Shown here piece by piece: positions 1 through 6,709 of a DNA stretch of 12,014 nt. The translations under genes were made by a program, and so were the position numbers. The DNA lies in the NCBI GenBank assembly GCA_023262245.1, contig JALRDC010000054.1:1-12014 (forward strand), read 5' to 3'. The stretch comes from Flavobacteriaceae bacterium (GTDB lineage: Bacteria > Bacteroidota > Bacteroidia > Flavobacteriales > Flavobacteriaceae). The notes beneath the pieces are model-generated. The model was not told the DNA's origin. It did not search any database and saw only the letters and a program-made list of their open reading frames with translations. Positions within the stretch are counted from its first letter, which is position 1; each line of letters begins with the position of its first letter.

Positions 1-270
1 CAATGGATAGGTATTGTTTTTAAGGACATTTCCAAAAATCAAATACTTTACAATTTTGTCATAAAACGTTTGCAAGGCATTGATGTTTTTGAATGTAAAA
101 GCCCCCATTTCATAGGCTTTCTTTTCGATAGTATTAATTTCTTCATTTGAAAAGCCTCCAGTATTTACACTCACAGCATGAACTTCATACTGTTCTTGGG
201 ATAATTTTTTAAGCGAGTAAGAGGTGTCCAATCCTCCGCTATAGGCTAAAACAAGTTTCTTCTGTTTCAT
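1..270 (-). CDS. argG: Argininosuccinate synthase, N-terminal part (cut by window edge)
   Basis: Only the first 90 codons are present; the gene continues past position 1. The start is the ATG at 270-268, read on the minus strand. Residues 8-17 read LAYSGGLDTS, the PP-loop ATP-pyrophosphatase signature of argininosuccinate synthase, followed by HAVSVNTGGF at 31-40, typical of this enzyme's second strand region. The enzyme joins citrulline and aspartate with ATP cleavage to AMP and PPi in the cytoplasm, the penultimate step of arginine synthesis. It lies 16 bp downstream of the GNAT acyltransferase gene on the same strand, so the two are very probably one transcript. In Flavobacteriia this pair usually opens a longer cluster of arginine genes (argC, ornithine aminotransferase, transcarbamylase, argB, argH); that part is outside the window. 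The other PP-loop enzyme here, TilS, shares only the ATP-binding fold. Confidence 0.93.
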   Translation of the reverse strand, partial: MKQKKLVLAYSGGLDTSYSLKKLSQEQYEVHAVSVNTGGFSNEEINTIEKKAYEMGAFTFKNINALQTFYDKIVKYLIFGNVLKNNTYPL

Positions 271-286
271 TTCAAGGCTGTTTAAA

Positions 287-829
287 TTATTTTTTTGAAT
301 TTTTATTTTGTTGTGGATCATAAAGCATCCCTGTGCAAAGACACATTTGTCGCTCGGTTCGGGTGAGGATGTCGTAATTTTTGCACGTTTGGCAACCTTT
401 CCAAAATTCGGGATCGTCTGTTAACTCAGAAAAATGAACGGGCTTATATCCCAATTCATAGTTTATTTTCATAACAGGCATCCCCGTTGTAATTCCAAAA
501 ACCTTGGCCTTCGGATATTTTTTTAAAGAAAGTTCAAAAACTTGTTTCTTAATTTTTTTAGCTAAGCCAACTCCTCTGAATTCCGGAGCCACAATCAGCC
601 CTGAGTGAGCGACATACTTTCCGTGCCCCCATATTTCGATATAGCAAAATCCAGCAAAGCGCTCTTCTTGAAGTGCTATAACGGCATTCCCGTTTTCAAT
701 TTTCGTTGCAATATATTCTGGGGTTCTCCGGGCAATTCCTGTTCCTCTTATTTTGGCAGACTCGTCTATATTCAGACTGATTTCTTTGGCATATATTATG
801 TGTTTCGCTGTTGCGCGTAAAATTTTCAT
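287..829 (-). CDS. GNAT-family N-acyltransferase, first gene before argG
   Basis: A 180-residue single-domain protein. Acetyl-CoA-binding motif A is seen at residues 76-90, HSGLIVAPEFRGVGL, with the R-x-x-G-x-G/A turn as R85-G86-V87-G88-L89-A90. Motif-B-like NYELGYKPV is at 123-131. The tail has four cysteines in a CxxC...CxC pattern (C146, C149, C163, C165) after FWKG, which could bind a metal; this is an inference from spacing only. Its place directly before argG suggests a role in arginine synthesis, where a glutamate N-acyltransferase is the expected first enzyme. Whether it uses acetyl-CoA or succinyl-CoA cannot be read from sequence; Bacteroidota transcarbamylases of this pathway are known to use N-succinylornithine. 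The family call is firm, the substrate is inference. The start ATG at 829-827 has no Shine-Dalgarno sequence. Confidence 0.85.
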   Translation of the reverse strand: MKILRATAKHIIYAKEISLNIDESAKIRGTGIARRTPEYIATKIENGNAVIALQEERFAGFCYIEIWGHGKYVAHSGLIVAPEFRGVGLAKKIKKQVFELSLKKYPKAKVFGITTGMPVMKINYELGYKPVHFSELTDDPEFWKGCQTCKNYDILTRTERQMCLCTGMLYDPQQNKNSKK

Positions 830-900
830 GTCTTAAAATGAATAATGTAAAAAAAGTAATTGGTTTGATCGAGAAGGGAGAAGGGCACACCATACTCCAT

Positions 901-925
901 AAAAAAGTTACACCCCCATGGGGCG
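901..925 (-). terminator. Terminator-like hairpin in the putative arg leader
   Basis: Read on the minus strand, CGCCCC (925-920), loop ATG (919-917) and GGGGTG (916-911) form a 6-bp stem with one G-U pair. Four bases later comes a run of six T (906-901). On the plus strand the G-U becomes an A-C mismatch and no T-run follows, so the minus strand is favoured. It would sit about 70 bases before the acyltransferase start and could act as an attenuator. The loop is tight and the T-run is not flush with the stem, so this is weak. Confidence 0.2.
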
Positions 926-982
926 ACGACGAAATGAACGCAACGGTAAAGACGTTGTGTGAGAGAAAATATATGTTGTCGT
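926..982 (+). other. Nested inverted repeats (possible RNA structure)
   Basis: Read on the plus strand, ACGACGA at 926-932 can pair with TTGTCGT at 976-982 (7 bp, one G-U). Inside it ACGCAACG at 938-945 pairs with CGTTGTGT at 953-960 (8 bp, one G-U) around a 7-base loop. On the minus strand both helices carry one A-C mismatch. No T-run follows. This matches no RNA family I recognise; chance pairing is possible. Confidence 0.2.
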
Positions 983-998
983 ATCAAACATGATTCTA

Positions 999-1028
999 CA
1001 AAATTCTATTAATTTTTTTACTTGACAA
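999..1028 (-). promoter_or_regulatory. Candidate promoter of the GNAT-argG operon
   Basis: On the minus strand TTG (1028-1026) is followed after 19 bases by GAATTTTG (1006-999), one mismatch from the Bacteroidota -7 box TAnnTTTG. It lies in the most AT-rich part of the intergenic region, back to back with the tilS promoter. If used, the transcript would have a leader of roughly 160 bases across the GC-rich segment. No better match was found nearer the gene. Confidence 0.3.
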
Positions 1029-1056
1029 AAAAAATCAACTCTTTTCTGTTAATCAA

Positions 1057-1085
1057 TTGCAATATTAGGCTAATGCTTAACTTTG
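1057..1085 (+). promoter_or_regulatory. Bacteroidota-type promoter of tilS
   Basis: TTG at 1057-1059, an 18-base spacer, then TAACTTTG at 1078-1085: an exact fit to the Bacteroidota sigma-ABfr consensus TTG-N17-19-TAnnTTTG. The -7 box ends 13 bases before the tilS ATG, so transcription should begin only about 6-11 bases before that codon, leaving almost no leader. It probably drives tilS and the overlapping dsbD-like gene. Confidence 0.75.
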
Positions 1086-1098
1086 TGTAGATTTAGAA

Positions 1099-2397
1099 AT
1101 GGGTATGGATATTTGGGACCTCAAACTCGATGAACTTAAAGACAAGCAGCTACTTTTGGCACATAGCGGTGGCCTTGACAGTAGTGTTCTTGCCTTTATA
1201 CTCCTGAGAGAAAAAATCCGGTTTTCCGTAGCTCATTGCAATTTTCAACTTCGGGGAAAGGATAGTAATGAAGACTTAAACTTTGTAAAAAAATGGTGTG
1301 ATCACAATAAAATTCCGTTTTATGCTAAAGTTTTTGAAACCAAAGTCTATAAAAAACAACATAAATTAAGCACCCAAGAGGCAGCAAGAGAATTGCGCTA
1401 TGAGTGGTTTTATTCTTTACTGAAACAACATAAGATGGATGGAATTGTAACAGGGCACCACTTAAACGATCAGTTGGAAACTTTTTTGATCAATGCAACT
1501 CGGGGAACGGGAATTTTAGGTTTACTTGGGATATCAAATAAGGACAAACTTTATCGGCCCATGCGGATGCTTTCGAGAAAACAGATCTTAGCCATTGCTC
1601 AAAAAAATAAAATACAGTGGAGGGAAGACGCATCTAATGCAGCCGCTGAATATTTGCGAAATCAAATGCGACATAAGGTAATTACACCCCTTGAGAACCT
1701 GAAGCCTAACGCCTTATCAAATTTTAAAACTACGCTAGAGCATTTGTCTGAAGCAGCTGCTTTTCTTCAAGAAAATTTAAACCTACTCAAATCCAACGTA
1801 TTTGAAGAACAACAAGATCGTATCTTAATTGATATTACCTCTTTAAAAAATCAGAAGTATTTAAATTTTTGTTTGCACAATTGGTTTGTTCCCTATGGAT
1901 TTCATGCTAAAGAAATATTGAAATTTCTAGAATCAAGCAGTGGTAAAGTGATAGAAAGTGTTTCACATCGATTAATTCATGATCGAACAAAACTAATTTT
2001 AACCCGACTTGAAACGAAGAATACTGAAGAGCTATGGATTGATTTAGAATCCAGAAAAGTGAAACTCCCCCTTCCTATATCATGGGAAGTAAATCCAAAA
2101 AAGATCAAATCACAGTGGAATCCCAATGAGGCTTTTTTGGATAAAGAGTTATTAAAAAACCCTTTGCAACTTAGAAAGTATGAAAAAGGCGATTATTTTT
2201 ACCCCACGGGAATGAAAGGAAAAAAATTGCTAAGTAAATTCTTTAAGGACGAAAAGTACTCTCTTGTGGAAAAAGAACAACAATGGCTTTTGTGTTCTGG
2301 CAAGTCTATTGTTTGGGTTTTAGGAAAGCGTTGCGACCGAAGGTTTACTGTAGGAGTTCAAACAAAGGATAAATTATTAATTCGTTTAGAAGAATGA
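1099..2397 (+). CDS. tilS: tRNA(Ile)-lysidine synthetase TilS
   Basis: A 432-residue cytoplasmic enzyme that attaches lysine to C34 of the CAU-anticodon tRNA-Ile with ATP, so that it reads AUA and is charged with isoleucine. The PP-loop SGGLDS is at residues 23-28. Family blocks follow: HCNFQLRGKDSNED (47-60), TGHHLNDQLETFL with RGTGILGL (118-142), and DASN plus RNQMR (177-191). The C-terminal TilS_C domain spans about 356-428 and includes YEKGDYFYPTGMKG and KKLLSKFFKDEK. Full-length layout fits the long two-domain TilS form. The chosen ATG at 1099 has no Shine-Dalgarno sequence; an in-frame ATG at 1105 is an equally possible start, because the promoter leaves a very short leader. The stop overlaps the next gene's start as ATGA (2394-2397), which implies translational coupling. 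Normally essential. Confidence 0.95.
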   Translation: MGMDIWDLKLDELKDKQLLLAHSGGLDSSVLAFILLREKIRFSVAHCNFQLRGKDSNEDLNFVKKWCDHNKIPFYAKVFETKVYKKQHKLSTQEAARELRYEWFYSLLKQHKMDGIVTGHHLNDQLETFLINATRGTGILGLLGISNKDKLYRPMRMLSRKQILAIAQKNKIQWREDASNAAAEYLRNQMRHKVITPLENLKPNALSNFKTTLEHLSEAAAFLQENLNLLKSNVFEEQQDRILIDITSLKNQKYLNFCLHNWFVPYGFHAKEILKFLESSSGKVIESVSHRLIHDRTKLILTRLETKNTEELWIDLESRKVKLPLPISWEVNPKKIKSQWNPNEAFLDKELLKNPLQLRKYEKGDYFYPTGMKGKKLLSKFFKDEKYSLVEKEQQWLLCSGKSIVWVLGKRCDRRFTVGVQTKDKLLIRLEE

Positions 2398-4364
2398 AGA
2401 AATGGGTAATTCTTTTTTTGTGGAGTACCTTGCTAAGTGCCCAAATCGAAGAGCCTGTAACTTGGGAAACTTCTATTGAAGCTCGAGAGAACAATATTTA
2501 CCAACTCTTATTTAAAGCTACCATTGCTCCCAAGTGGCATTTGTACTCACAGGATTCTGACCCAGAGGGTGCCATTCCTACCGAATTTATATTTGAGGAA
2601 CAATCCTTTTATAAAAAAATTGGAAAGCTAGAAGAAAGCCCGTCAATAGTAGCATTTGATTCCGTTTTTGAAATGGATTTGACCTTTTTCAATGATGAAG
2701 CTACTTTTAAACAACTAATAGAAATAACCAATCCAGATTTAATCAAAGAACTAAAGGTAGAAGTAAATTATCAAGCCTGTGATGACGAATTGTGCATTTT
2801 TAGAACAGAAAACTTTAGCTTTTTTAAGGATGAAACAGAGCAAAATGGAGTTCTGGAACTGGATCCCGAAAGCCAAAAGCGCTCTAAGGCATTAAAACTA
2901 GAATTAAAAGATACTGCCTATTTAGAAAAGGCACAGATGGAAGAGGGGACCTACTCCTTTTTAAATATTTTCTTGCTTGGTTTTTTTGGAGGATTATTGG
3001 CCTTACTTACTCCTTGTGTTTTTCCGATGATTCCGCTTACAGTTTCCTTTTTTTTAAAACAAGCCAGTACTCCTTCTAAAGGGATTTTTAATGCCTTACT
3101 CTATGCTTTTTTTATTGTGTTGATTTATGGACTTTTAAGTTTACCCTTTCATTTTATTGACTCACTAAATCCAGAGATTTTAAATACTCTGGCAACCAAT
3201 GTCTTTTTAAACATCTTGTTCTTTGTTGTTTTTGTGTTTTTTGCATTTTCTTTCTTCGGATTTTATGAATTAACCTTACCCGCCCGATGGGGAGATAGAA
3301 CAGATAAAGCTTCTACATTAAATGGGATGGTAGGAATCTTTTTTATGGCCGTCACACTGGCCATAGTTTCTTTTTCGTGTACGGGACCAATATTGGGATC
3401 GCTACTTGCAGGCTCACTTACCGCTGAGGGGGGCGCTACACAACTTTCCCTAGGGATGCTTGGGTTTGGAGTATCTTTAGGCTTGCCTTTTGGACTGTTT
3501 GCTTTGTTCCCCAATACCCTTAAAGCGCTTCCCAAATCTGGAGGTTGGATGACTACCGTGAAGGTGATTTTAGGATTTTTAGAATTGGCTTTGGCATTAA
3601 AATTCCTTTCAAATGCAGATTTAGTTGCTCATTGGGGATTGTTAAAGCGCGAAACCTTTATTGCAATTTGGATTCTAATTTCATTGGCTTTAACATTATA
3701 TCTTTTTGGGCTGTATCGTTTTAAAAATGAAGTAAAAGCTCCAATTAATAAAACGCGAATAGGCTTAGGTATCGGAATGCTTTTTTTTAGTAGTTTTTTG
3801 ATTAACGGTTTATTGGCAAAAGAAAATACGCTAAAATTATTGAGTGGTTTTCCTCCACCAGAATTTTACAGTTTGCGAGCTCAGGATTCTGATTGTCCCC
3901 TTGGTCTGGAATGTTATAAAGATTTTGAAACGGGTGTAGCAGCTGCGCGAGTAGCAAAGAAGCCTATTTTACTAGATTTTACTGGATGGGCTTGTGTAAA
4001 CTGCAGAAAAATGGAAGAAAATGTTTGGTCTTCTCCCGAAGTTTATCCTTTATTAAGAGATGATTTTGTTGTGATATCCCTTTATGTAGATGACCGGGAG
4101 CCACTCTCTAAAACAGCCCAATTTGATTTTCAATATCCCAACGGTAGAATTAAGAAAATCAATACCATTGGAAAAAAATGGGCCACCTTCCAAGCGATAA
4201 ATTTTAATACTGCCTCCCAACCTTTTTATGTTCAAATGACTCCTGAGGGCAGACTGTTAAACAGTCCTATACAATATACGGATGTGACTAGCTTCCATAA
4301 ATGGTTGCTTCAAGGACTAGGGAATTTAAAAAAACAACCCCAGGCAAAATATTTTAAGTTTTAG
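2394..4364 (+). CDS. dsbD: DsbD-family transmembrane thiol:disulfide reductase
   Basis: A 656-residue membrane protein that carries electrons from cytoplasmic thioredoxin to periplasmic thiol proteins. All three DsbD parts are visible. A signal peptide (about residues 1-17, ending SAQ) leads into a periplasmic alpha domain with the cysteine pair C129/C134 in YQACDDELC. The hydrophobic CcdA-like core runs from about 187 to 475 and holds C208 in LTPCVFPMIP and C329 in SFSCTGPILGSLLAG, the pair that shuttles electrons through the membrane. The C-terminal thioredoxin domain (about 510-640) has GWACVNC (C534, C537) and a likely cis-proline in SQPFYVQ. Thus all six redox cysteines are present. Two further cysteines (C501, C507) sit in the linker just before the thioredoxin domain. 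It overlaps tilS by 4 bp. Family and topology are firm; the partner proteins in this organism (cytochrome c maturation or disulfide repair) are not shown by context. Confidence 0.92.
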   Translation: MKKWVILFLWSTLLSAQIEEPVTWETSIEARENNIYQLLFKATIAPKWHLYSQDSDPEGAIPTEFIFEEQSFYKKIGKLEESPSIVAFDSVFEMDLTFFNDEATFKQLIEITNPDLIKELKVEVNYQACDDELCIFRTENFSFFKDETEQNGVLELDPESQKRSKALKLELKDTAYLEKAQMEEGTYSFLNIFLLGFFGGLLALLTPCVFPMIPLTVSFFLKQASTPSKGIFNALLYAFFIVLIYGLLSLPFHFIDSLNPEILNTLATNVFLNILFFVVFVFFAFSFFGFYELTLPARWGDRTDKASTLNGMVGIFFMAVTLAIVSFSCTGPILGSLLAGSLTAEGGATQLSLGMLGFGVSLGLPFGLFALFPNTLKALPKSGGWMTTVKVILGFLELALALKFLSNADLVAHWGLLKRETFIAIWILISLALTLYLFGLYRFKNEVKAPINKTRIGLGIGMLFFSSFLINGLLAKENTLKLLSGFPPPEFYSLRAQDSDCPLGLECYKDFETGVAAARVAKKPILLDFTGWACVNCRKMEENVWSSPEVYPLLRDDFVVISLYVDDREPLSKTAQFDFQYPNGRIKKINTIGKKWATFQAINFNTASQPFYVQMTPEGRLLNSPIQYTDVTSFHKWLLQGLGNLKKQPQAKYFKF

Positions 4365-4442
4365 TCCGAGGCTTTAAATTTTATCTTCTAGCTTTTATTA
4401 ATTCCCTTAAAACTGTATTTTTAGAAAACCCAAATTAACGCC

Positions 4443-5978
4443 ATGCTTATTTCCGTTTTTGGATCCTCCGTTTTTGGAGTTGAAGCCAGTTGTATTACCA
4501 TAGAAGTAAATATCAGTTCTGGGATTGGATACCACCTTGTAGGCCTTCCAGATAATGCTATCAAAGAAAGTAACTATCGAATTGCAGCAGCCTTATCCAA
4601 TATAGGATATAAGCTACCCGGAAAGAAAATTACCATTAATTTAGCACCAGCGGATGTAAGGAAAGAAGGGTCTGCATATGATCTGCCTCTTGCCTTAGGG
4701 ATTTTAACGGCCTCGGGTCAAATCTCAGCACCGGACATTGCCTCCTACACTATTATAGGAGAACTTGCATTGGATGGAAGCATCCGCCCCATCAAAGGTG
4801 CTTTACCTATTGCAATACAAGCTTTGAATGACGGCTTTAAGGGGTTCATACTTCCTAAAGAAAATGCTTTGGAAGCAGCCATAGTAAAAGATCTTGAAGT
4901 TTATGGTGTTTCTCATTTAAATGAAGTTATTGATTTTTTTAACCAAAAAACAAAACTGTCTCCTGTAGTCGTAGATACCCGAAAAGAATTTCAAAAGCAG
5001 TTAAAATTTCCTGAATTTGATTTTTCCGATGTCAAAGGTCAAGAAGGAATCAAACGTTGTATGGAAATTGCAGCCGCCGGAGGACACAACATTATATTGA
5101 TTGGTCCCCCAGGCGCTGGGAAAACGATGTTAGCCAAACGTCTTCCAAGTATTCTTCCTCCCATGAATTTACAAGAAGCATTAGAGACGACCAAAATTCA
5201 CTCTGTGATGGGAAAGGTAGAAAACAAGGGGTTGATTAGTGTGCGTCCCTTTCGCTCCCCCCATCATACCATTAGCGATGTAGCCCTTGTGGGGGGTGGT
5301 GCTTATCCACAACCAGGGGAAATTTCTATGGCTCATAATGGCGTATTGTTTCTAGACGAATTACCGGAATTTAAACGCAGTGTGTTGGAAGTCATGCGTC
5401 AGCCCCTTGAAGATCGTGAAGTCACCATTTCTCGCGCCAAGTTTACAGTTACCTATCCCGCTTCCTTTATGTTGGTAGCGAGCATGAACCCAAGTCCAAC
5501 GGGTTATTTTACAGATCCCTATTCCAAACTGGGTCCTTCCGTAACCGATATGCATCGTTATATGGGAAAGATCTCAGGACCTCTTTTAGATCGTATTGAT
5601 ATGCATATTGAGGTAGAGCCTGTTCCTTTTGAAAAACTTTCTGAAACAGGACAAGAAGAATCTTCAGAATCAATCAGACAGCGGGTAAGTGAAGCTAGGA
5701 AGTTGCAAAGTCTTCGGTTTCAAAAAAATCAAAGTATCAATTACAATGCTCAAATGGGAACAAGGCAGATTCGGAAATTTTGTAAACTTAATGAAGAGGC
5801 TACAAGCTTGTTAAAAAATGCAATGGAACGTCTTTCTCTATCTGCTCGTGCTTATGATCGAATCTTAAAAGTAGCCCGTACCATTGCTGATTTAGAAGCT
5901 TCCTCAGAGGTATTGTCTTCACATATTGCCGAAGCCATTCAATATCGTAGTTTAGATCGCGAAGGGTGGATGGGGTAG
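4443..5978 (+). CDS. comM: YifB/ComM family Mg-chelatase-like AAA+ ATPase
   Basis: A 511-residue protein of normal length for the family. The N-terminal ChlI-like domain (about 1-170) starts with the typical GSSVFGVEAS. The AAA+ core (about 190-395) has Walker A GPPGAGKT at 221-228, Walker B VLFLDELPEF at 301-310 and a sensor-1 block MNPSPTGYF at 349-357. A Mg_chelatase_C domain fills the end (about 420-508). In Gammaproteobacteria ComM is a hexameric helicase that promotes branch migration of incoming DNA in natural transformation; extending that role here rests on homology. The start ATG at 4443 fits the conserved N-terminus and has no Shine-Dalgarno sequence. The 78 bp before it hold only a poor promoter match (TTA-N18-TATTTTTA, -7 box at 4416-4423) and no obvious terminator, so partial read-through from dsbD is likely. 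Its stop lies 9 bp from that of the converging nitroreductase gene. Confidence 0.93.
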   Translation: MLISVFGSSVFGVEASCITIEVNISSGIGYHLVGLPDNAIKESNYRIAAALSNIGYKLPGKKITINLAPADVRKEGSAYDLPLALGILTASGQISAPDIASYTIIGELALDGSIRPIKGALPIAIQALNDGFKGFILPKENALEAAIVKDLEVYGVSHLNEVIDFFNQKTKLSPVVVDTRKEFQKQLKFPEFDFSDVKGQEGIKRCMEIAAAGGHNIILIGPPGAGKTMLAKRLPSILPPMNLQEALETTKIHSVMGKVENKGLISVRPFRSPHHTISDVALVGGGAYPQPGEISMAHNGVLFLDELPEFKRSVLEVMRQPLEDREVTISRAKFTVTYPASFMLVASMNPSPTGYFTDPYSKLGPSVTDMHRYMGKISGPLLDRIDMHIEVEPVPFEKLSETGQEESSESIRQRVSEARKLQSLRFQKNQSINYNAQMGTRQIRKFCKLNEEATSLLKNAMERLSLSARAYDRILKVARTIADLEASSEVLSSHIAEAIQYRSLDREGWMG

Positions 5979-5987
5979 CAATATTTT

Positions 5988-6707
5988 TTAAAGACTAAAA
6001 TACACCTCCTCAAAAGGAATGCGGAAACGTTCTCCGTAGAGTCCTTCTTTAGCTCGGATACCACATCCAATGACCATACTGATTTCCGCTTTTTTCGGGA
6101 GGTTGAGTAAGGCTTTTAAACGGACGGAATCAAAACCTTCCATAGGGCAGGTATCATAGCCAAAAGCAGCCATACTGACCATAAAGTTTTGTGCCGCTAG
6201 GGCTGTACTTTTATGTCCCACAACACGAAGATCTCCCGCTTTGACTTCTCGATAGGTCACTTTTTTTCTCCCATCCCAATTGCTTTTGATGCTGTGGAGA
6301 AAACCTATAATTTTTTTTGTCCCTCGGTATAATTGCGGGATAATTTTTTGGTAGTAATCCAAAGCTCCTTTAATCTTTTTTTCATCCATGCCTTTGTTGG
6401 CAGCTTTAATAAAATCCACATTGGCTTGAATGCGCTCTTCCCACAAATCCAAACGAACCACCGGGATGACCAATTCTTGAGCCGTTTTTGCTGCGGGCTG
6501 GTTGTAACAAACTTGAGCAATTTGTTTTAAAAGTGCTTCCGATTGGATATGATAAAACTCCCAAAGCTGGAGGTTGCTACTCGTAGGAGCCAAACGGGCT
6601 TGTTCAATACAGGTTTTAACCAATTTGCTATCGATGGGTTTTTCAGGATCATAAACCCTAACAGATCTTCTAAAATGTATTGCTTCACTTACGGTTTTCT
6701 CTCTCAT
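5988..6707 (-). CDS. Nitroreductase-family flavoprotein
   Basis: A 239-residue protein with the FMN-dependent nitroreductase fold. The N-terminal FMN-phosphate-binding motif RRSVR is at residues 13-17, followed by LAPTSSNLQLWEF (39-51), the usual P-T/S-S-N-x-Q block. Later blocks are AAQNFMVSMAAFGYDTCPMEGFD (171-193) and the flavin-contact strand VIGCGIRAKEGLYGERFRIP (212-231). Such enzymes use NAD(P)H to reduce nitro groups, quinones or enones as dimers in the cytoplasm; the true substrate cannot be read from sequence. The insertion at about 85-155, rich in lysine, is longer than in minimal nitroreductases. It starts 2 bp after the aldehyde dehydrogenase stop, so it is almost certainly the second gene of that operon, and the two enzymes may act on related reactive carbonyl or enone compounds; this is inference. 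Confidence 0.9.
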   Translation of the reverse strand: MREKTVSEAIHFRRSVRVYDPEKPIDSKLVKTCIEQARLAPTSSNLQLWEFYHIQSEALLKQIAQVCYNQPAAKTAQELVIPVVRLDLWEERIQANVDFIKAANKGMDEKKIKGALDYYQKIIPQLYRGTKKIIGFLHSIKSNWDGRKKVTYREVKAGDLRVVGHKSTALAAQNFMVSMAAFGYDTCPMEGFDSVRLKALLNLPKKAEISMVIGCGIRAKEGLYGERFRIPFEEVYFSL

Positions 6708-6709
6708 AG

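Noticed and set aside
605..820. 71-residue plus-strand ORF and other frames over the acyltransferase gene
   Set aside because: They are shadows of the GNAT gene, whose motif A fixes the true frame.
839..846. TGAATAAT as an ArgR operator before the acyltransferase
   Set aside because: Only one half of the dyad is present; the following bases do not complete an ARG box, so it is not annotated.
914..923. CCCCATGGGG as a stand-alone operator palindrome
   Set aside because: A single 10-bp palindrome has no partner or known regulator; it is treated only as part of the GC-rich segment.
1..1300. argG and tilS as a duplicated PP-loop gene pair
   Set aside because: Both have SGGLDxS loops, but the rest of each protein matches its own distinct family; adjacency is coincidental.
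3263..3535. 90-residue ORF antisense to the DsbD membrane core
   Set aside because: It lies wholly inside a well-supported gene on the other strand, shows no family motif, and is Pro/Ser-rich as expected of a reverse-strand shadow.
4365..4442. Terminator or strong promoter between dsbD and comM
   Set aside because: No stable hairpin is visible and the best promoter match has two deviations (TTA-N18-TATTTTTA).
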